From JADGGV01 sp035715725 (lineage in GTDB: Bacteria; Gemmatimonadota; Gemmatimonadetes; Longimicrobiales; RSA9): DNA of 37,315 nucleotides. Both the position numbers and the translations under genes were made by a program. The notes beneath the pieces are model-generated. The model saw nothing but the letters and a program-made list of their open reading frames with translations. It was not told the DNA's origin and searched no databases. This document shows, piece by piece, positions 23,747 through 32,368 of this stretch. Numbering within the stretch: position 1 is the first letter of the stretch; every line of letters begins with the position of its first letter. The stretch is from assembly GCA_035715725.1 (NCBI GenBank), contig DASTKT010000071.1, positions 1 through 37,315 of the forward strand, given 5' to 3'.

Positions 23747-23832
23747 CTCGTTCGGAGACCCGGCTGTCGGGGGGCGGTCGGCGGCACCCGGGCGCGGGCC
23801 GCCCCGCTGGGACCGAGAACCGCGGAGGGAGT

Positions 23833-24693
23833 GTGCGACGCCTGCTCGTCCAACTGGACGGGGACCGACTCCCGAGCCTGTTCGACCGGATCGTCGGCTA
23901 CGATGCGGGGGCCGAGGACGTGCTGAGCTACGGCGGCGTCGAGGAGCCGGAGGTCCGTGGCCTGGTCCACGGCGCGATCTTCACGCGCGGCCCGAAGGAG
24001 CTGGCGAGCACGGCGCTCTTCGTGGGCGGCTCGGATGCCGGCCACGCGGAGCGGATGCTGGCGGCGGCGCGCGCCACGTTCTTCGGCCCGTTCCGGGTCT
24101 CCGTCATGCTGGACCCGAACGGCGCGAACACGACGGCGGCGGCGGCGGTGCTGAAGGTCGTGCAGGCGCTGGGCGGGGACGTGACGACCCGGCGCGTAGT
24201 GGTGCTCGCGGGGACGGGCCCGGTCGGCACGCGGGTGGCGGGGCTGCTCGGGCGCCTCGGCGCGAGCGTGCGTATCACGTCGCGCGGGCGGGCGCACGCG
24301 GATGCCGCGGCGGCCGAGGTCGCCGCGCGCTTCGGCGTCGCGGCGGAGCCGCTCGTCGTGGGCGGGCCGGCGGAGGCGGCGGCGGCGCTGGAGGGGGCGG
24401 ACGTGGCCATCGCCACGGGGCCGGCGGGGGTGCGGCTGCTGGCGCGCGCCGACTGGGCGGGCCGGCCGGGGCTGCGCGTCGTGGCGGACGTGAACGCGGT
24501 CCCGCCGAGCGGGATCGAAGGCGTCGAGCCGGTCGACGACGGCGTGGAGCGCGATGGGCCGATCGCGTTCGGCGCGCTGGGCATCGGGCGGCTGAAGATG
24601 AAGATCCACAAGACGTGCATCGCGCGGCTGTTCGAGCGCAACGACCTGGTCCTGGACGCCGAGACGATCTACGACCTGGCGGCGGGGCTCTGA
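23833..24693 (+). CDS. mtdB: NAD(P)-dependent methylene-H4MPT dehydrogenase
   Basis: A 286-residue dehydrogenase oxidising methylene-H4MPT to methenyl-H4MPT. The N-terminal domain contains DAGAEDVLSYGGVEEPEVRGLVHGAIFTRGP, then FVGGSDAGHAERM and SVMLDPNGANTTAAAAV, as in bacterial MtdA/MtdB. A Rossmann domain follows with VVVLAGTGPVGTRVAGLLGR (about 122-141). The C-terminal VVADVNAVPPSGIEGVEP and GALGIGRLKMKIHKTCI are also family-typical. Position after fae and before fhc/mch favours MtdB over the H4F-linked MtdA, but cofactor preference (NAD or NADP) is not readable. The GTG at 23833 follows GGAGGGAGT. The ATG overlapping its stop at 24693 opens only a 14-codon dead-end frame. Confidence 0.9.
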   Translation: MRRLLVQLDGDRLPSLFDRIVGYDAGAEDVLSYGGVEEPEVRGLVHGAIFTRGPKELASTALFVGGSDAGHAERMLAAARATFFGPFRVSVMLDPNGANTTAAAAVLKVVQALGGDVTTRRVVVLAGTGPVGTRVAGLLGRLGASVRITSRGRAHADAAAAEVAARFGVAAEPLVVGGPAEAAAALEGADVAIATGPAGVRLLARADWAGRPGLRVVADVNAVPPSGIEGVEPVDDGVERDGPIAFGALGIGRLKMKIHKTCIARLFERNDLVLDAETIYDLAAGL

Positions 24694-24709
24694 TGCCGCG
24701 GGCGCTCGC

Positions 24710-25882
24710 ATGGGGTTCGGGAGCGGGCCGGTCGTAATCGCCGGCGTCTCGACCCGTGCGTTCGCGGAGTCGGCGCGGCGGGCGGGCGTGGCCTGCGCGA
24801 GCGTCGACGCGTTCGGCGACCTCGACCAGAAGGTGCTGCTCCCCAACCTGGCGCTCGGCCGCGACCTCGGCCGGCGCTACCACGCCGCGGCGGCCGCCGC
24901 GCTCTCCCACCGCTTCGCCGCGCGCGCCGCGGCGTACGTCGCGAACTTCGAGAACCATCCGTCGGCCGTGCGGCGGCTCGCCGCCGGAAGGCGCCTGCTG
25001 GGGAACGCCCCGGCCGTCCTCGCGCGCGCCCGGGACCCGTGGGCGCTGGCGGATGTCGTGACCGCGGCGGGAGCGCGCGTCCCGCTCACGCTCCGGCCGG
25101 CCGACGCCGGAGGCGCGGACCCGGCCCGGAGCTGGCTGCGCAAGCCGGTCCGCGGCGGCGGCGGGAGCGGCGTGCGCGCCTGGCGCCCCGGCACGCCGCT
25201 CGGCGCGCGGGAGATGGTGCAGGAGCGGATCCTCGGCGTGCTCGCGTCCGCGGTGTTCGTCGCCGACGGGCGCCGGGCCCGCGTGCTCGGAGTGTCGCAC
25301 CAGCTCTCGGGCGACGCCGCGTTCGGCGCGCCCGGGCACCGCTACGCCGGCAGCATCTTCCCGCTCCGCCTCGCGGGGCCCGGCGGCGCGGCGGTGCGGG
25401 AACGCGCCGCGGCGCTCGCCGATGCGCTGACGGCCGCGTTCGAGCTGCGCGGCGTGAACGGCGTGGACTTCGTGCTGCGGGATGGCGATGTGTTCGTGCT
25501 CGAGCTGAATCCGCGCTACCCCAGCTCGGCGGAGCTGGTCGAGCGGGCGACGGGGGCGTCGATCTTCCAGGCGCACGGGGCCGCGTGCGACGGCGAGCTG
25601 CCGGCGGGCACGCCGTCGCCGACCGCCGACGGCTGCTGGGGGAAGGCGATCGTGTACGCGCGGGGCGACGTCGTGACCGGCGACACGCGGCCGTGGCTCG
25701 AGCGGGACGACCGGCGCGACGTCCCGTTCCCCGGGGAGCGCATCCGCCGCGGCCACCCGATCTGCACGGTCTTCGCGCGCGGCGCCACGCCGTCCGACTG
25801 TCACGCCCGGCTGGCCGCGGCCGCGGCCGCCGTCGAGGAGGAGCTGCATGGAGCAGGTCGCACTGAGCCGGGCCGCGTCTGA
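24710..25882 (+). CDS. ATP-grasp family protein of the H4MPT gene cluster
   Basis: A 390-residue cytoplasmic ATP-grasp protein, the fold of ATP-dependent carboxylate-amine ligases. Visible parts include an N-terminal domain VVIAGVSTRAFAESARRAG, SWLRKPVRGGGGSGVRAW (nucleotide-binding loop), EMVQERILGVLASAVFVADG and the metal-binding VNGVDFVLRDGDVFVLELNPRYPSS. Homologues lie in the C1 clusters of H4MPT-using methylotrophs and are suspected of modifying or building the cofactors; substrate unknown. The ATG at 24710, 17 bases after mtdB, has no strong ribosome site, so the exact start is uncertain. It overlaps the next gene, fhcB, by 35 bp, indicating cotranscription and coupling. Confidence 0.85.
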   Translation: MGFGSGPVVIAGVSTRAFAESARRAGVACASVDAFGDLDQKVLLPNLALGRDLGRRYHAAAAAALSHRFAARAAAYVANFENHPSAVRRLAAGRRLLGNAPAVLARARDPWALADVVTAAGARVPLTLRPADAGGADPARSWLRKPVRGGGGSGVRAWRPGTPLGAREMVQERILGVLASAVFVADGRRARVLGVSHQLSGDAAFGAPGHRYAGSIFPLRLAGPGGAAVRERAAALADALTAAFELRGVNGVDFVLRDGDVFVLELNPRYPSSAELVERATGASIFQAHGAACDGELPAGTPSPTADGCWGKAIVYARGDVVTGDTRPWLERDDRRDVPFPGERIRRGHPICTVFARGATPSDCHARLAAAAAAVEEELHGAGRTEPGRV

Positions 25883-27098
25883 GGCGGCGGCCGGAGCGCT
25901 CGTCGACGGCCGACCCGCGACGCTGGGGGCGGCCGCGGACGCCGCCGCCACGCTGCTCCTGCGCGCGGTGTACCCGCTCGTCTACGGGCTCGAGCGCGCG
26001 ACGGTGGAGGCGCAGCGCCGGGCGGTCGAGATCGCCGAGCTGCTCGGCGCCGCGATCGATCCGGGCTCGTCGGCGGGCCACGGCGCCGCGCTGCTCGCGT
26101 TCCAGCGCATCGGCCAGGTGACGGCCACGCTGGGCGAGGTGCGGAACCGCGCGGATCTGCTGGTCTTCTGGGGGATCGATCCCGATGCCGTCCATCCCGG
26201 CTTCCTGGCGCGCTTCGCCGCGCCGGCACCCGGCGCGCCGCCGCGGCGGACGCTGGCGGTCGACGTCGGCGCGGCGCGCGGTCCCGCCGGCGCCGACGAG
26301 CGCCTCGAGGTGCCGGTCGAGCGTGAGTTCGAGGTGCTCTGGGCGCTGCGGGCGCGCGTGCGCGGCCGGCGGATCGAGCCGGCGCACGCCGGCGCGGCGG
26401 AAGGCTGGCCGGACGCGCGGCTCCACGACGTCGCCGCGCGGCTGCTCGGCTGCCGGTACGGCGTGATCTTCTACGACGCCGAGCCGCCAGCCGGGAACCG
26501 CGACCCGATGCGGCCGCTCGCGCTCGGCGCGCTCGCCGCGGAGGCGAGCCGGCGGACGCGGCTGCGGCTGATCGGCGTGCGCCGGCCCGGCAACGGCGCC
26601 GGCGCGGAGACGGTGCTGACGTGGCAGACGGGGTTCCCCTTCGCGGTGCACTTCGGCCGGGGCTACCCGCGCTACGGGCCGGGGGAGTTCACGGCGGAGG
26701 CGGTGCTCGCGCGGGGCGAGGCGGACGCGGCGCTGCTGGTGGGCGCGGACCCGCTGCGCGAGCTCTCGCCGGCGGCGGTCGCGTTCCTGGAGCGGGTCCC
26801 GGCGGTCGTGGTGGGGAGCGCCGAGGCGTGGGCCGGGCCAGGCACGCGCGTGCGCATCGTGACCCCGTCGTTCGAGGAGCTGCCGGGGTCGGTCTACCGG
26901 ATGGATGGCGTGGCGCTGCGGCGGCGCGGGGCGGCCGCGGCCGCGCCGGTGGCCGCCGGGGTGCCGGTCGGCGCCGCGCGACGCGGGGCGGCCGCCGGCG
27001 CGGCGGAGCCGGTCGGGGGAGCCGAGCCCGCCGACGCCGCGGTGCTCGGCGCGCTCGTGGCCGTGCTGCGCCGCCGGCTGGCGGAGGCGGGCCGGTGA
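25848..27098 (+). CDS. fhcB: Formyltransferase/hydrolase complex subunit B
   Basis: A 416-residue subunit of the bacterial Fhc complex, related to subunit B of archaeal formylmethanofuran dehydrogenase. Recognisable blocks are LLRAVYPLVYGLERATVEAQRRAVEIAELLGA, the hallmark RNRADLLVFWGIDP, WQTGFPFAVHFGRGYPRYGPGEFTA and ADAALLVGADP. In the archaeal enzyme this subunit carries the molybdenum/tungsten pterin site. The bacterial form runs as a hydrolase and I see no Cys-rich iron-sulphur motif, which fits loss of redox function. The last 45 residues are Ala/Gly-rich. The ATG at 25848 is preceded by GAGGAGG five to eleven bases upstream, inside the end of the ATP-grasp gene. Its stop overlaps the fhcA start (GTGA). 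Confidence 0.88.
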   Translation: MEQVALSRAASEAAAGALVDGRPATLGAAADAAATLLLRAVYPLVYGLERATVEAQRRAVEIAELLGAAIDPGSSAGHGAALLAFQRIGQVTATLGEVRNRADLLVFWGIDPDAVHPGFLARFAAPAPGAPPRRTLAVDVGAARGPAGADERLEVPVEREFEVLWALRARVRGRRIEPAHAGAAEGWPDARLHDVAARLLGCRYGVIFYDAEPPAGNRDPMRPLALGALAAEASRRTRLRLIGVRRPGNGAGAETVLTWQTGFPFAVHFGRGYPRYGPGEFTAEAVLARGEADAALLVGADPLRELSPAAVAFLERVPAVVVGSAEAWAGPGTRVRIVTPSFEELPGSVYRMDGVALRRRGAAAAAPVAAGVPVGAARRGAAAGAAEPVGGAEPADAAVLGALVAVLRRRLAEAGR

Positions 27099-28759
27099 GC
27101 GGCGCGTTCCGGCTGGCGGGCGGACGGGTCTACGACCCGGCGAACGGCGTGGACGGCGAGGTGCGCGACGTGTGCGTGGACGGCGGCCGCATCGTCGCCT
27201 CGGTCCCGGACGGCGCTCCGGTGGTCGATGCGCGCGGGATGGTCGTCATGCCGGGGGGCGTGGACATCCATTGCCACATCGCCGGGCCGAAGGTGAGCCT
27301 GGGCCGCAGGCTCGAGCCGGAGCGCCGCCGGCTCGACGTCGAGCGCCGCCGGGTGCTGCCGGGCGCGGACGGGCCGACGGTGCTCCGCTCCGGCACGGGC
27401 GGGACGGTGCCGTCGACGTTCACGACGGGGCACCGCTACGCGGGGCTCGGCTACACGACGGCGTTCGAGGCGGCGGTGCCGGCGCTCGGCGCGCGCCAGG
27501 CGCACCAGGAGCTGAACGACACGCCCGTCATCGACAAGGGCTTCTACCTGCTCCTCGGCAACGACGACTTCCTGCTGCACCTGCTGGGGAGCGGCGAGGC
27601 GGCGGCGGTGGGCGACTACGTGGCGCGCATGCTCTCGGCGGCTCGCGCGTACGCCGTGAAGGTGGTCAATCCCGGCGGCGTCGCCGCGTGGAAGGGCGGC
27701 ACGGCGATCACCGGGCTGGACGAGCCGGTGGCCGCCGGCGGCGTGACGCCGCGGCGCATCGCCCGGGCCATCGCCGACGCGGCCGACGCGCTCGCGCTCC
27801 CGCACCCGATGCACATCCACTGCAACAACCTCGGCGTCCCCGGCAACGCCGCCACGACACTGGCGACGATGCGCGCGCTGGAGGGGCGGCGCGGCCATTT
27901 CACGCACGTGCAGTTCCACAGCTACGGCAGCACGGCGGACGAGCGGCCGACGTCCGAGGCGCGGGCGATCATCGAGCACGTGAACCGGCACCCCGAGCTG
28001 AGCGTGGACGTCGGCCAGGTGATGTTCGGTGCGGCGACGGCGATGACGGCGGACGCCCGCGTCGCCCAGCGGCTGCACGAGCTGACCGGGCACCGGTGGG
28101 TGGACCTCGACGTCGAGCTGGAGAGCGGGTGCGGCATCGTGCCGTTCGAGTACCGCGAGCGGAACTACGTGCACGCGCTGCAGTGGGCGATCGGGCTCGA
28201 GCTGTTCCTGCTGGCGGAGGACCCGTGGCGCGTGGTGCTGTCGACGGACCACCCGAACGGCGGCTCGTTCCTGTCGTACCCGCGGCTGATCCGGCTGCTG
28301 ATGGACCGGACGTTCCGCGCGGAGCAGCTCGGGCGGGTCAATCCGGCTGCGATCGCCGGGACCGCGCTGGCCGACGGGCTCGCGCGGGAGTACACGCTGT
28401 CGGAGATCGCGATCATCACGCGGGCGGGGCCGGCGCGGCTGCTGGGGCTCGAGCGGAAGGGGCACCTCGGGCCGGGCGCGGATGCGGACATCGCGGTCTA
28501 TCGGCCGGACGCGGACGTCGAGGCGATGTTCGCGGCGCCGCGCTACGTCTTCAAGGATGGCGTGCCGATCGTCGAGGACGGCGAGCCGCGGCGGGAGGCG
28601 TACGGCCGGACGCTGCACGTGGCGCCCGAGCACGATGGCGCGATCGAGGCACGCCTCGCCCGCTTCCTGGCCGAGCGCGGCACGCTCGCGCCGGACGACT
28701 ACCGCATCGACGATGACGAGATCCGCAGCGGCGAGCGGGTCGCGCCGCGGGGGACGTGA
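27095..28759 (+). CDS. fhcA: Formyltransferase/hydrolase complex subunit A
   Basis: A 554-residue amidohydrolase subunit that hydrolyses N-formylmethanofuran to formate. VVMPGGVDIHCHIAGPKV holds the first zinc ligands His59 and His61. The probable carboxylated lysine is in AYAVKVVNPGG, further ligands are in HPMHIHCNNLG and HFTHVQFHSYG, and the catalytic Asp is in VVLSTDHPNGGSF. The C-terminal half has the usual GLERKGHLGPGADADIAVYRP beta-domain closure. Length matches FmdA/FwdA homologues. The GTG at 27095 overlaps the fhcB stop and has GGAGG seven bases upstream; no in-frame ATG fits better. With FhcB, FhcC and FhcD it forms the last step to formate. The next gene, fhcD, starts six bases after the stop. 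Confidence 0.95.
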   Translation: MSGAFRLAGGRVYDPANGVDGEVRDVCVDGGRIVASVPDGAPVVDARGMVVMPGGVDIHCHIAGPKVSLGRRLEPERRRLDVERRRVLPGADGPTVLRSGTGGTVPSTFTTGHRYAGLGYTTAFEAAVPALGARQAHQELNDTPVIDKGFYLLLGNDDFLLHLLGSGEAAAVGDYVARMLSAARAYAVKVVNPGGVAAWKGGTAITGLDEPVAAGGVTPRRIARAIADAADALALPHPMHIHCNNLGVPGNAATTLATMRALEGRRGHFTHVQFHSYGSTADERPTSEARAIIEHVNRHPELSVDVGQVMFGAATAMTADARVAQRLHELTGHRWVDLDVELESGCGIVPFEYRERNYVHALQWAIGLELFLLAEDPWRVVLSTDHPNGGSFLSYPRLIRLLMDRTFRAEQLGRVNPAAIAGTALADGLAREYTLSEIAIITRAGPARLLGLERKGHLGPGADADIAVYRPDADVEAMFAAPRYVFKDGVPIVEDGEPRREAYGRTLHVAPEHDGAIEARLARFLAERGTLAPDDYRIDDDEIRSGERVAPRGT

Positions 28760-28765
28760 GGGCGC

Positions 28766-29674
28766 ATGGAGATCGGCGGCGTGCGGATCCGGGACACCTT
28801 CGCCGAGGCGTTCGACATGTGGGCGGCGCGGGCGGTGATCACGGCGCGCACGCCGGCGTGGGCGCTCGAGGCGGCGCGAGCCATGACGGGGTTCGCCACC
28901 TCGGTGATCGGCTGCAAGGTGGAGGCGGGGATCGAGGCGGAGCTGCCGCCGGCCGAGACGCCCGACGGCCGGCCGGGCGTGAGCGTGCTCCTCTTCGCGG
29001 TCGACCGGGACGGCGTGGCGAAGCGGCTGGTCGAGCGCGTCGGGCAGGCAGTGCTGACGTGCCCGACCAGCGCATGCTTCGACGGCCTGCCGGCGGCGGC
29101 GGAGCGCGTGCCGGTGGGCGGGCCGCTCCGCCATTTCGGCGACGGCTTCCAGGCGAGCAAGCGGCTCGGGGAGCGGCGCTACTGGCGGGTGCCGGTGATG
29201 GACGGCGAGTTCCTGGTCGAGGAGAGCTTCGGCGCCCAGGCGGCCGTCGGCGGCGGCAACTTCATCATCCTGGCGCGGGACGCGGACGCGGCGCTGGAGG
29301 CGGCGGAGTCCGCCGTCGCCGCGATCCGCCGAACCCGGGGGGTGGTGCTTCCCTTCCCCGGCGGCGTCGCGCGCAGCGGGAGCAAGGTCGGGTCGCGGCG
29401 CTACAAGGGGATGGCGGCGTCGACGAACGAGGCGTACTGCCCGACGCTGCGCGGCCGCCTGGGCGTGGCGACGGAGCTGCCCACGGACGCGAGCGCCGTG
29501 CTCGAGCTGGTCCTCGATGGGCTCGACGCGCCGGCGCTGGAGGCCGCGCTCGCGGCCGGGATCCGCGCTGCCTGCCGGCCGGGCGTGCTCGAGATCTCGG
29601 CCGGCAACTACGGCGGCAAGCTGGGCCGGCACCACTTCCGCCTGCGGGAGCTGCTCGCCCGCGCGGGAGCGTGA
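28766..29674 (+). CDS. fhcD: Formylmethanofuran:H4MPT formyltransferase
   Basis: A 302-residue homologue of archaeal Ftr that moves the formyl group from formyl-H4MPT to methanofuran. Family blocks are: start MEIGGVRIRDTFAEAFDMWA, then MTGFATSVIGCKVEAGIE, TCPTSACFDGLP, GDGFQASKRLGERRYWRVPVMDGEF, AAVGGGNFIILAR, PFPGGVARSGSKVGSRRYKGMAASTNEAYCPTL and the C-terminal EISAGNYGGKLGRHHFRLREL. Length and sequence leave little doubt. It follows fhcA by six bases, and the next gene (fhcC) starts at a GTG just after its stop. The order here, B-A-D-C, differs from the C-D-A-B order I recall for Methylobacterium. Confidence 0.95.
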   Translation: MEIGGVRIRDTFAEAFDMWAARAVITARTPAWALEAARAMTGFATSVIGCKVEAGIEAELPPAETPDGRPGVSVLLFAVDRDGVAKRLVERVGQAVLTCPTSACFDGLPAAAERVPVGGPLRHFGDGFQASKRLGERRYWRVPVMDGEFLVEESFGAQAAVGGGNFIILARDADAALEAAESAVAAIRRTRGVVLPFPGGVARSGSKVGSRRYKGMAASTNEAYCPTLRGRLGVATELPTDASAVLELVLDGLDAPALEAALAAGIRAACRPGVLEISAGNYGGKLGRHHFRLRELLARAGA

Positions 29675-29675
29675 C

Positions 29676-30500
29676 GTGGGCGCGGTGACGCTCCGCCTGC
29701 GTGCGCCGCCGGCCGTGCCGCTCGAAGCGCCGTGCGTCCGGCCGGACCATTTCGCGGGGCTGGCCGAGGCGGAGATCGCGCGCCTCCCGGTCTGGCACGG
29801 CAACGAGCCCCGCGCGCTGGGCGACGTCTTCGACGTCCGCGGCGGCCGCGCCGACGACGTGCGCGTCGAGGGCGACGTCGCGCGCGTGAAGCACCTGGGC
29901 GCGGGGATGGCCGGCGGGCGGCTCGTCGTCGAGGGCGACGCGGGGATGCACGCCGGCGCGGAAATGACCGGTGGGACGCTGCGGATCGAGGGGGCCGCCG
30001 GCGAGTGGGCCGGCGCGGAGATGCGCGGCGGCGTGCTCGAGGTGCGCGGGCGGGCCGGCGCCCACGCCGGCGGGGCGTACGCCGGGAGCCGGTGGGGGAT
30101 GGCCGGCGGCGTCCTCGTCGTCCACGGCGACGCGGGCGCATTCCTGGGCCTGCGCATGCGCCGCGGCACGATCGCCGTGGCGGGCGGCGCGGGCGAGTAC
30201 CTGGGCGCCGAGATGATCGCCGGCTCGATCCTCGTCTTCGGCGACGTCGGCCGGCGGCCCGGCGCGGGGCTCAAGCGCGGCAGCATCGTCGTTCACGGCG
30301 CGGTCGAGCCGCTGCCGACGTACCGCTACGCCTGCACCTACCGCCCGCCGCACCTCGCCCTGTACCTGCGCGAGCTGAGGGAGCGACACGCCCTGCCGAT
30401 CGAGGAGCGGTTCCTGAATGGCGCGTACCGCCGCTACAACGGCGACTTCGCGGAGCTGGCGCGAGGGGAGATCCTGGCATGGACGAATCACTCGGCGTGA
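29676..30500 (+). CDS. fhcC: Formyltransferase/hydrolase complex subunit C
   Basis: A 274-residue subunit with the glutamate-synthase-type beta-helix repeat, seen as successive G-x-x-M-x-G-G-x-L-x-V-E-G-D-A-G units: GAGMAGGRLVVEGDAGMHAG, GAEMTGGTLRIEGAAGEWAG, GAEMRGGVLEVRGRAGAHAG, GRWGMAGG-type, RMRRGTIAVAGGAGEYLG, GAEMIAGSILVFGDVGRRPG and LKRGSIVVHG. This matches FmdC/FwdC and scaffolds the Fhc complex. The C-terminal YRYACTYRPPHLALYLRELRERHALPI with LNGAYRRYNGDFAELARGEIL is also typical. The GTG at 29676 follows GGGAG six bases upstream; no better ATG exists. Its last 22 bp overlap the mch start, so the two are translationally linked. Confidence 0.93.
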   Translation: MGAVTLRLRAPPAVPLEAPCVRPDHFAGLAEAEIARLPVWHGNEPRALGDVFDVRGGRADDVRVEGDVARVKHLGAGMAGGRLVVEGDAGMHAGAEMTGGTLRIEGAAGEWAGAEMRGGVLEVRGRAGAHAGGAYAGSRWGMAGGVLVVHGDAGAFLGLRMRRGTIAVAGGAGEYLGAEMIAGSILVFGDVGRRPGAGLKRGSIVVHGAVEPLPTYRYACTYRPPHLALYLRELRERHALPIEERFLNGAYRRYNGDFAELARGEILAWTNHSA

Positions 30501-31483
30501 CCGTGGAGGGACGCGCGCCGGCGCTGGCGACGCTGCACGTGAACGAGCGGGCGGCGCGGATCGCGGACGCCATGGCCGGCGACGCCGACGCGCTCGGCAT
30601 CTCCGTCTCGACGCTCGCGGGTGGCGCACGGCTCCTGGACTGCGGCATCTCCGTGCCGGGCGGGCTGGAGGCGGGGCGGCTGCTCGCGGAGGCGTGCATG
30701 GGCGGCCTCGGCCGCGTCGACGTGCTTCCGTGGGAAGCCGACGGCGTGCGCCTCCCCGGCGTGCACGTGCGGACCGACCACCCGGCGGTGAGCTGCCTGG
30801 CCGCGCAGTACGCGGGGTGGGCGATCCGTCCCGAGGGCTACTTCGCGATGGGCTCGGGGCCGCTCCGCGCCATCGCCCGGGTCGAGGAGGAGCTGTTCGC
30901 GGCACTCGGCTACGGCGAGCCGCCGGACGGCCGCGGCGTGCTGGTGCTGGAGACCCGCGCGCTGCCCGACGGCGACGTCGCCGCGTGGGTGGCGGCGAAG
31001 GCAGGGATGCCGGCCAGCGCGCTGACGTTCCTGGCCGCGCCGACGGCGTCGCCGGCGGGCGGGGTGCAGATCTCCGCGCGCGTGGTCGAGACGGCGCTGC
31101 ACAAGCTGCTGCACCTGGGCTTCGACGTGCGGCGGATCGCGAGCGCATCCGGCTCGGCGCCCCTGGCGCCGGTCGCGAAGAACGACCTGCGCGCGATCGG
31201 CCGCACGAACGACTGCGTGCTCTACGGCGGCGTGGTGCACCTCACCGTGCTCGCGGAGGACGACGAGCTGCGGGAGCTGGCGGCGCGGCTTCCATCCTCG
31301 GCGTCGCCGGACCACGGCGCGCCGTTCTTCGACCTGTTCCAGCGCTACGGCGGCGACTTCTACAAGGTGGACCCCGGGCTGTTCAGCCCGGCGGAGGTCC
31401 ACCTCACGAGCGCGGCGAGCGGCCGCACGTTCTCGGCGGGCGGCCGCGACGTGGGCGTGCTGCGGCGATCCCTCCTCTCCTGA
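30479..31483 (+). CDS. mch: Methenyl-H4MPT cyclohydrolase
   Basis: A 334-residue cytoplasmic enzyme converting methenyl-H4MPT to formyl-H4MPT, between MtdB and the Fhc complex. Family features are the opening LHVNERAARIADAMAGDADALGI with LLDCGISVPGGLEAGR, then EACMGGLGRVDVLP, HVRTDHPAVSCLAAQYAGWAI, YFAMGSGPLRAIARVE, VQISARVVETALHKLLHLGFDV and NDCVLYGGVVHL. FDLFQRYGGDFYKVDPGLFSPAEV is also typical. Length fits the family. The ATG at 30479 lies inside the end of fhcC with GGGGAG seven bases upstream. The next gene starts six bases after its stop. All enzymes from formaldehyde to formate (fae, mtdB, mch, fhcA-D) are thus present in one run. Confidence 0.95.
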   Translation: MDESLGVTVEGRAPALATLHVNERAARIADAMAGDADALGISVSTLAGGARLLDCGISVPGGLEAGRLLAEACMGGLGRVDVLPWEADGVRLPGVHVRTDHPAVSCLAAQYAGWAIRPEGYFAMGSGPLRAIARVEEELFAALGYGEPPDGRGVLVLETRALPDGDVAAWVAAKAGMPASALTFLAAPTASPAGGVQISARVVETALHKLLHLGFDVRRIASASGSAPLAPVAKNDLRAIGRTNDCVLYGGVVHLTVLAEDDELRELAARLPSSASPDHGAPFFDLFQRYGGDFYKVDPGLFSPAEVHLTSAASGRTFSAGGRDVGVLRRSLLS

Positions 31484-31489
31484 GCGCGC

Positions 31490-32368
31490 ATGGACGTCGC
31501 GATCCTGGGCGCGGGACACGGCTGGCACATTCGGGCGCTGGAGCGGGCGCTGAAGCGCCGCGGCCACCGCGTGGCGGTGCTCCCCATCGACGGCCTCGTG
31601 GGGATCGTGGGCGGACGGCCGCGGCTCGCGGCGGCGGGACACGCGCTCGACGATTGCGACGGCGCGCTCGTGCGCGTCATCCCGCGCGGCTCGCTCGAGC
31701 AGATCATCTTCCGCGTCGACGCGCTGCACCGCCTCGAGCGGCTGGGGCGGTGCGTGCTGAACCCGCCGGCGGCGATCGAGCGGACCGTCGACAAGTTCTA
31801 CACGTCGTGCCTGCTCGAGGAGGCGGGGATCCCGACGCCGCGCACGATCGTCGCCGAGCGCGAGGCGGACGCGATGGCCGCGTTCCGCGAGCTGGGCGAC
31901 GTGATCGTGAAGCCGCTCTTCGGCGCGAACGGCCGCGGGATGGTGCGGGTGAGCGACGAGGAGATCGCGTTCCGCGTCTTCCGCGCGCTCGAGATCGAGC
32001 GCGCCGTCTACTACGTCCAGGAGGCGATCCCGCACGACGGCCGCGACGTCCGCGCGTTCGTGGTCGGGGACCGCGTCGTCGCCTCGATGTGGCGCCGCTC
32101 GGAGAGCTGGCGCACGAACCTGGCGCGCGGCGCGCGCGCCGAGGCGACGACGCTCCCGCCGGCGTGGGAGGAGCTGAGCCTCCGCGCGGCGTGGGCCGTG
32201 GGCGCGGAGTACGCCGGCGTGGACCTGCTTCCCGGCGCGGATGGCCGGGTCCACGTGCTCGAGGTGAACGGGATCCCGGGGTGGCGCGGGTTGCAGGAGG
32301 CCACCGGGGCCGACATCGCCGGCGCGATCGTCGAGCACCTCGAGCGCCGCGTACGGGGGAACGGATGA
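31490..32368 (+). CDS. RimK-like ATP-grasp ligase, probable cofactor glutamyl ligase
   Basis: A 292-residue ATP-grasp protein of the RimK/LysX/MptN type. It shows the usual ILNPPAAIERTVDKFYTSCLLEEAGIPTPRT, then DVIVKPLFGANGRGMVRVSD (nucleotide loop), YVQEAIPHDGRDVRAFVVGDRVVASMWR, WRTNLARGARAEATTLP and AGVDLLPGADGRVHVLEVNGIPGWRG. These enzymes add glutamate or related acids in ATP-dependent peptide-like bonds; in methanogens MptN adds glutamate to H4MPT. Placement right after mch and before pterin-like genes makes cofactor glutamylation likely, but the acceptor (pterin or furan) is unknown. The start at 31490 is six bases after mch, and the stop overlaps the next gene (ATGA). Confidence 0.85.
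   Translation: MDVAILGAGHGWHIRALERALKRRGHRVAVLPIDGLVGIVGGRPRLAAAGHALDDCDGALVRVIPRGSLEQIIFRVDALHRLERLGRCVLNPPAAIERTVDKFYTSCLLEEAGIPTPRTIVAEREADAMAAFRELGDVIVKPLFGANGRGMVRVSDEEIAFRVFRALEIERAVYYVQEAIPHDGRDVRAFVVGDRVVASMWRRSESWRTNLARGARAEATTLPPAWEELSLRAAWAVGAEYAGVDLLPGADGRVHVLEVNGIPGWRGLQEATGADIAGAIVEHLERRVRGNG

Noticed and set aside
24693..24737. An ATG overlapping the mtdB stop as a start for the next gene
   Set aside because: It opens only 14 codons before a stop; the ATP-grasp gene is in another frame and starts at about 24710.
26894..30286. A 1130-codon open frame on the minus strand
   Set aside because: It is antisense to fhcA, fhcD and fhcC, has the Arg/Pro/Ala/His-rich composition of shadow frames in GC-rich DNA, and shows no domain or ribosome site.
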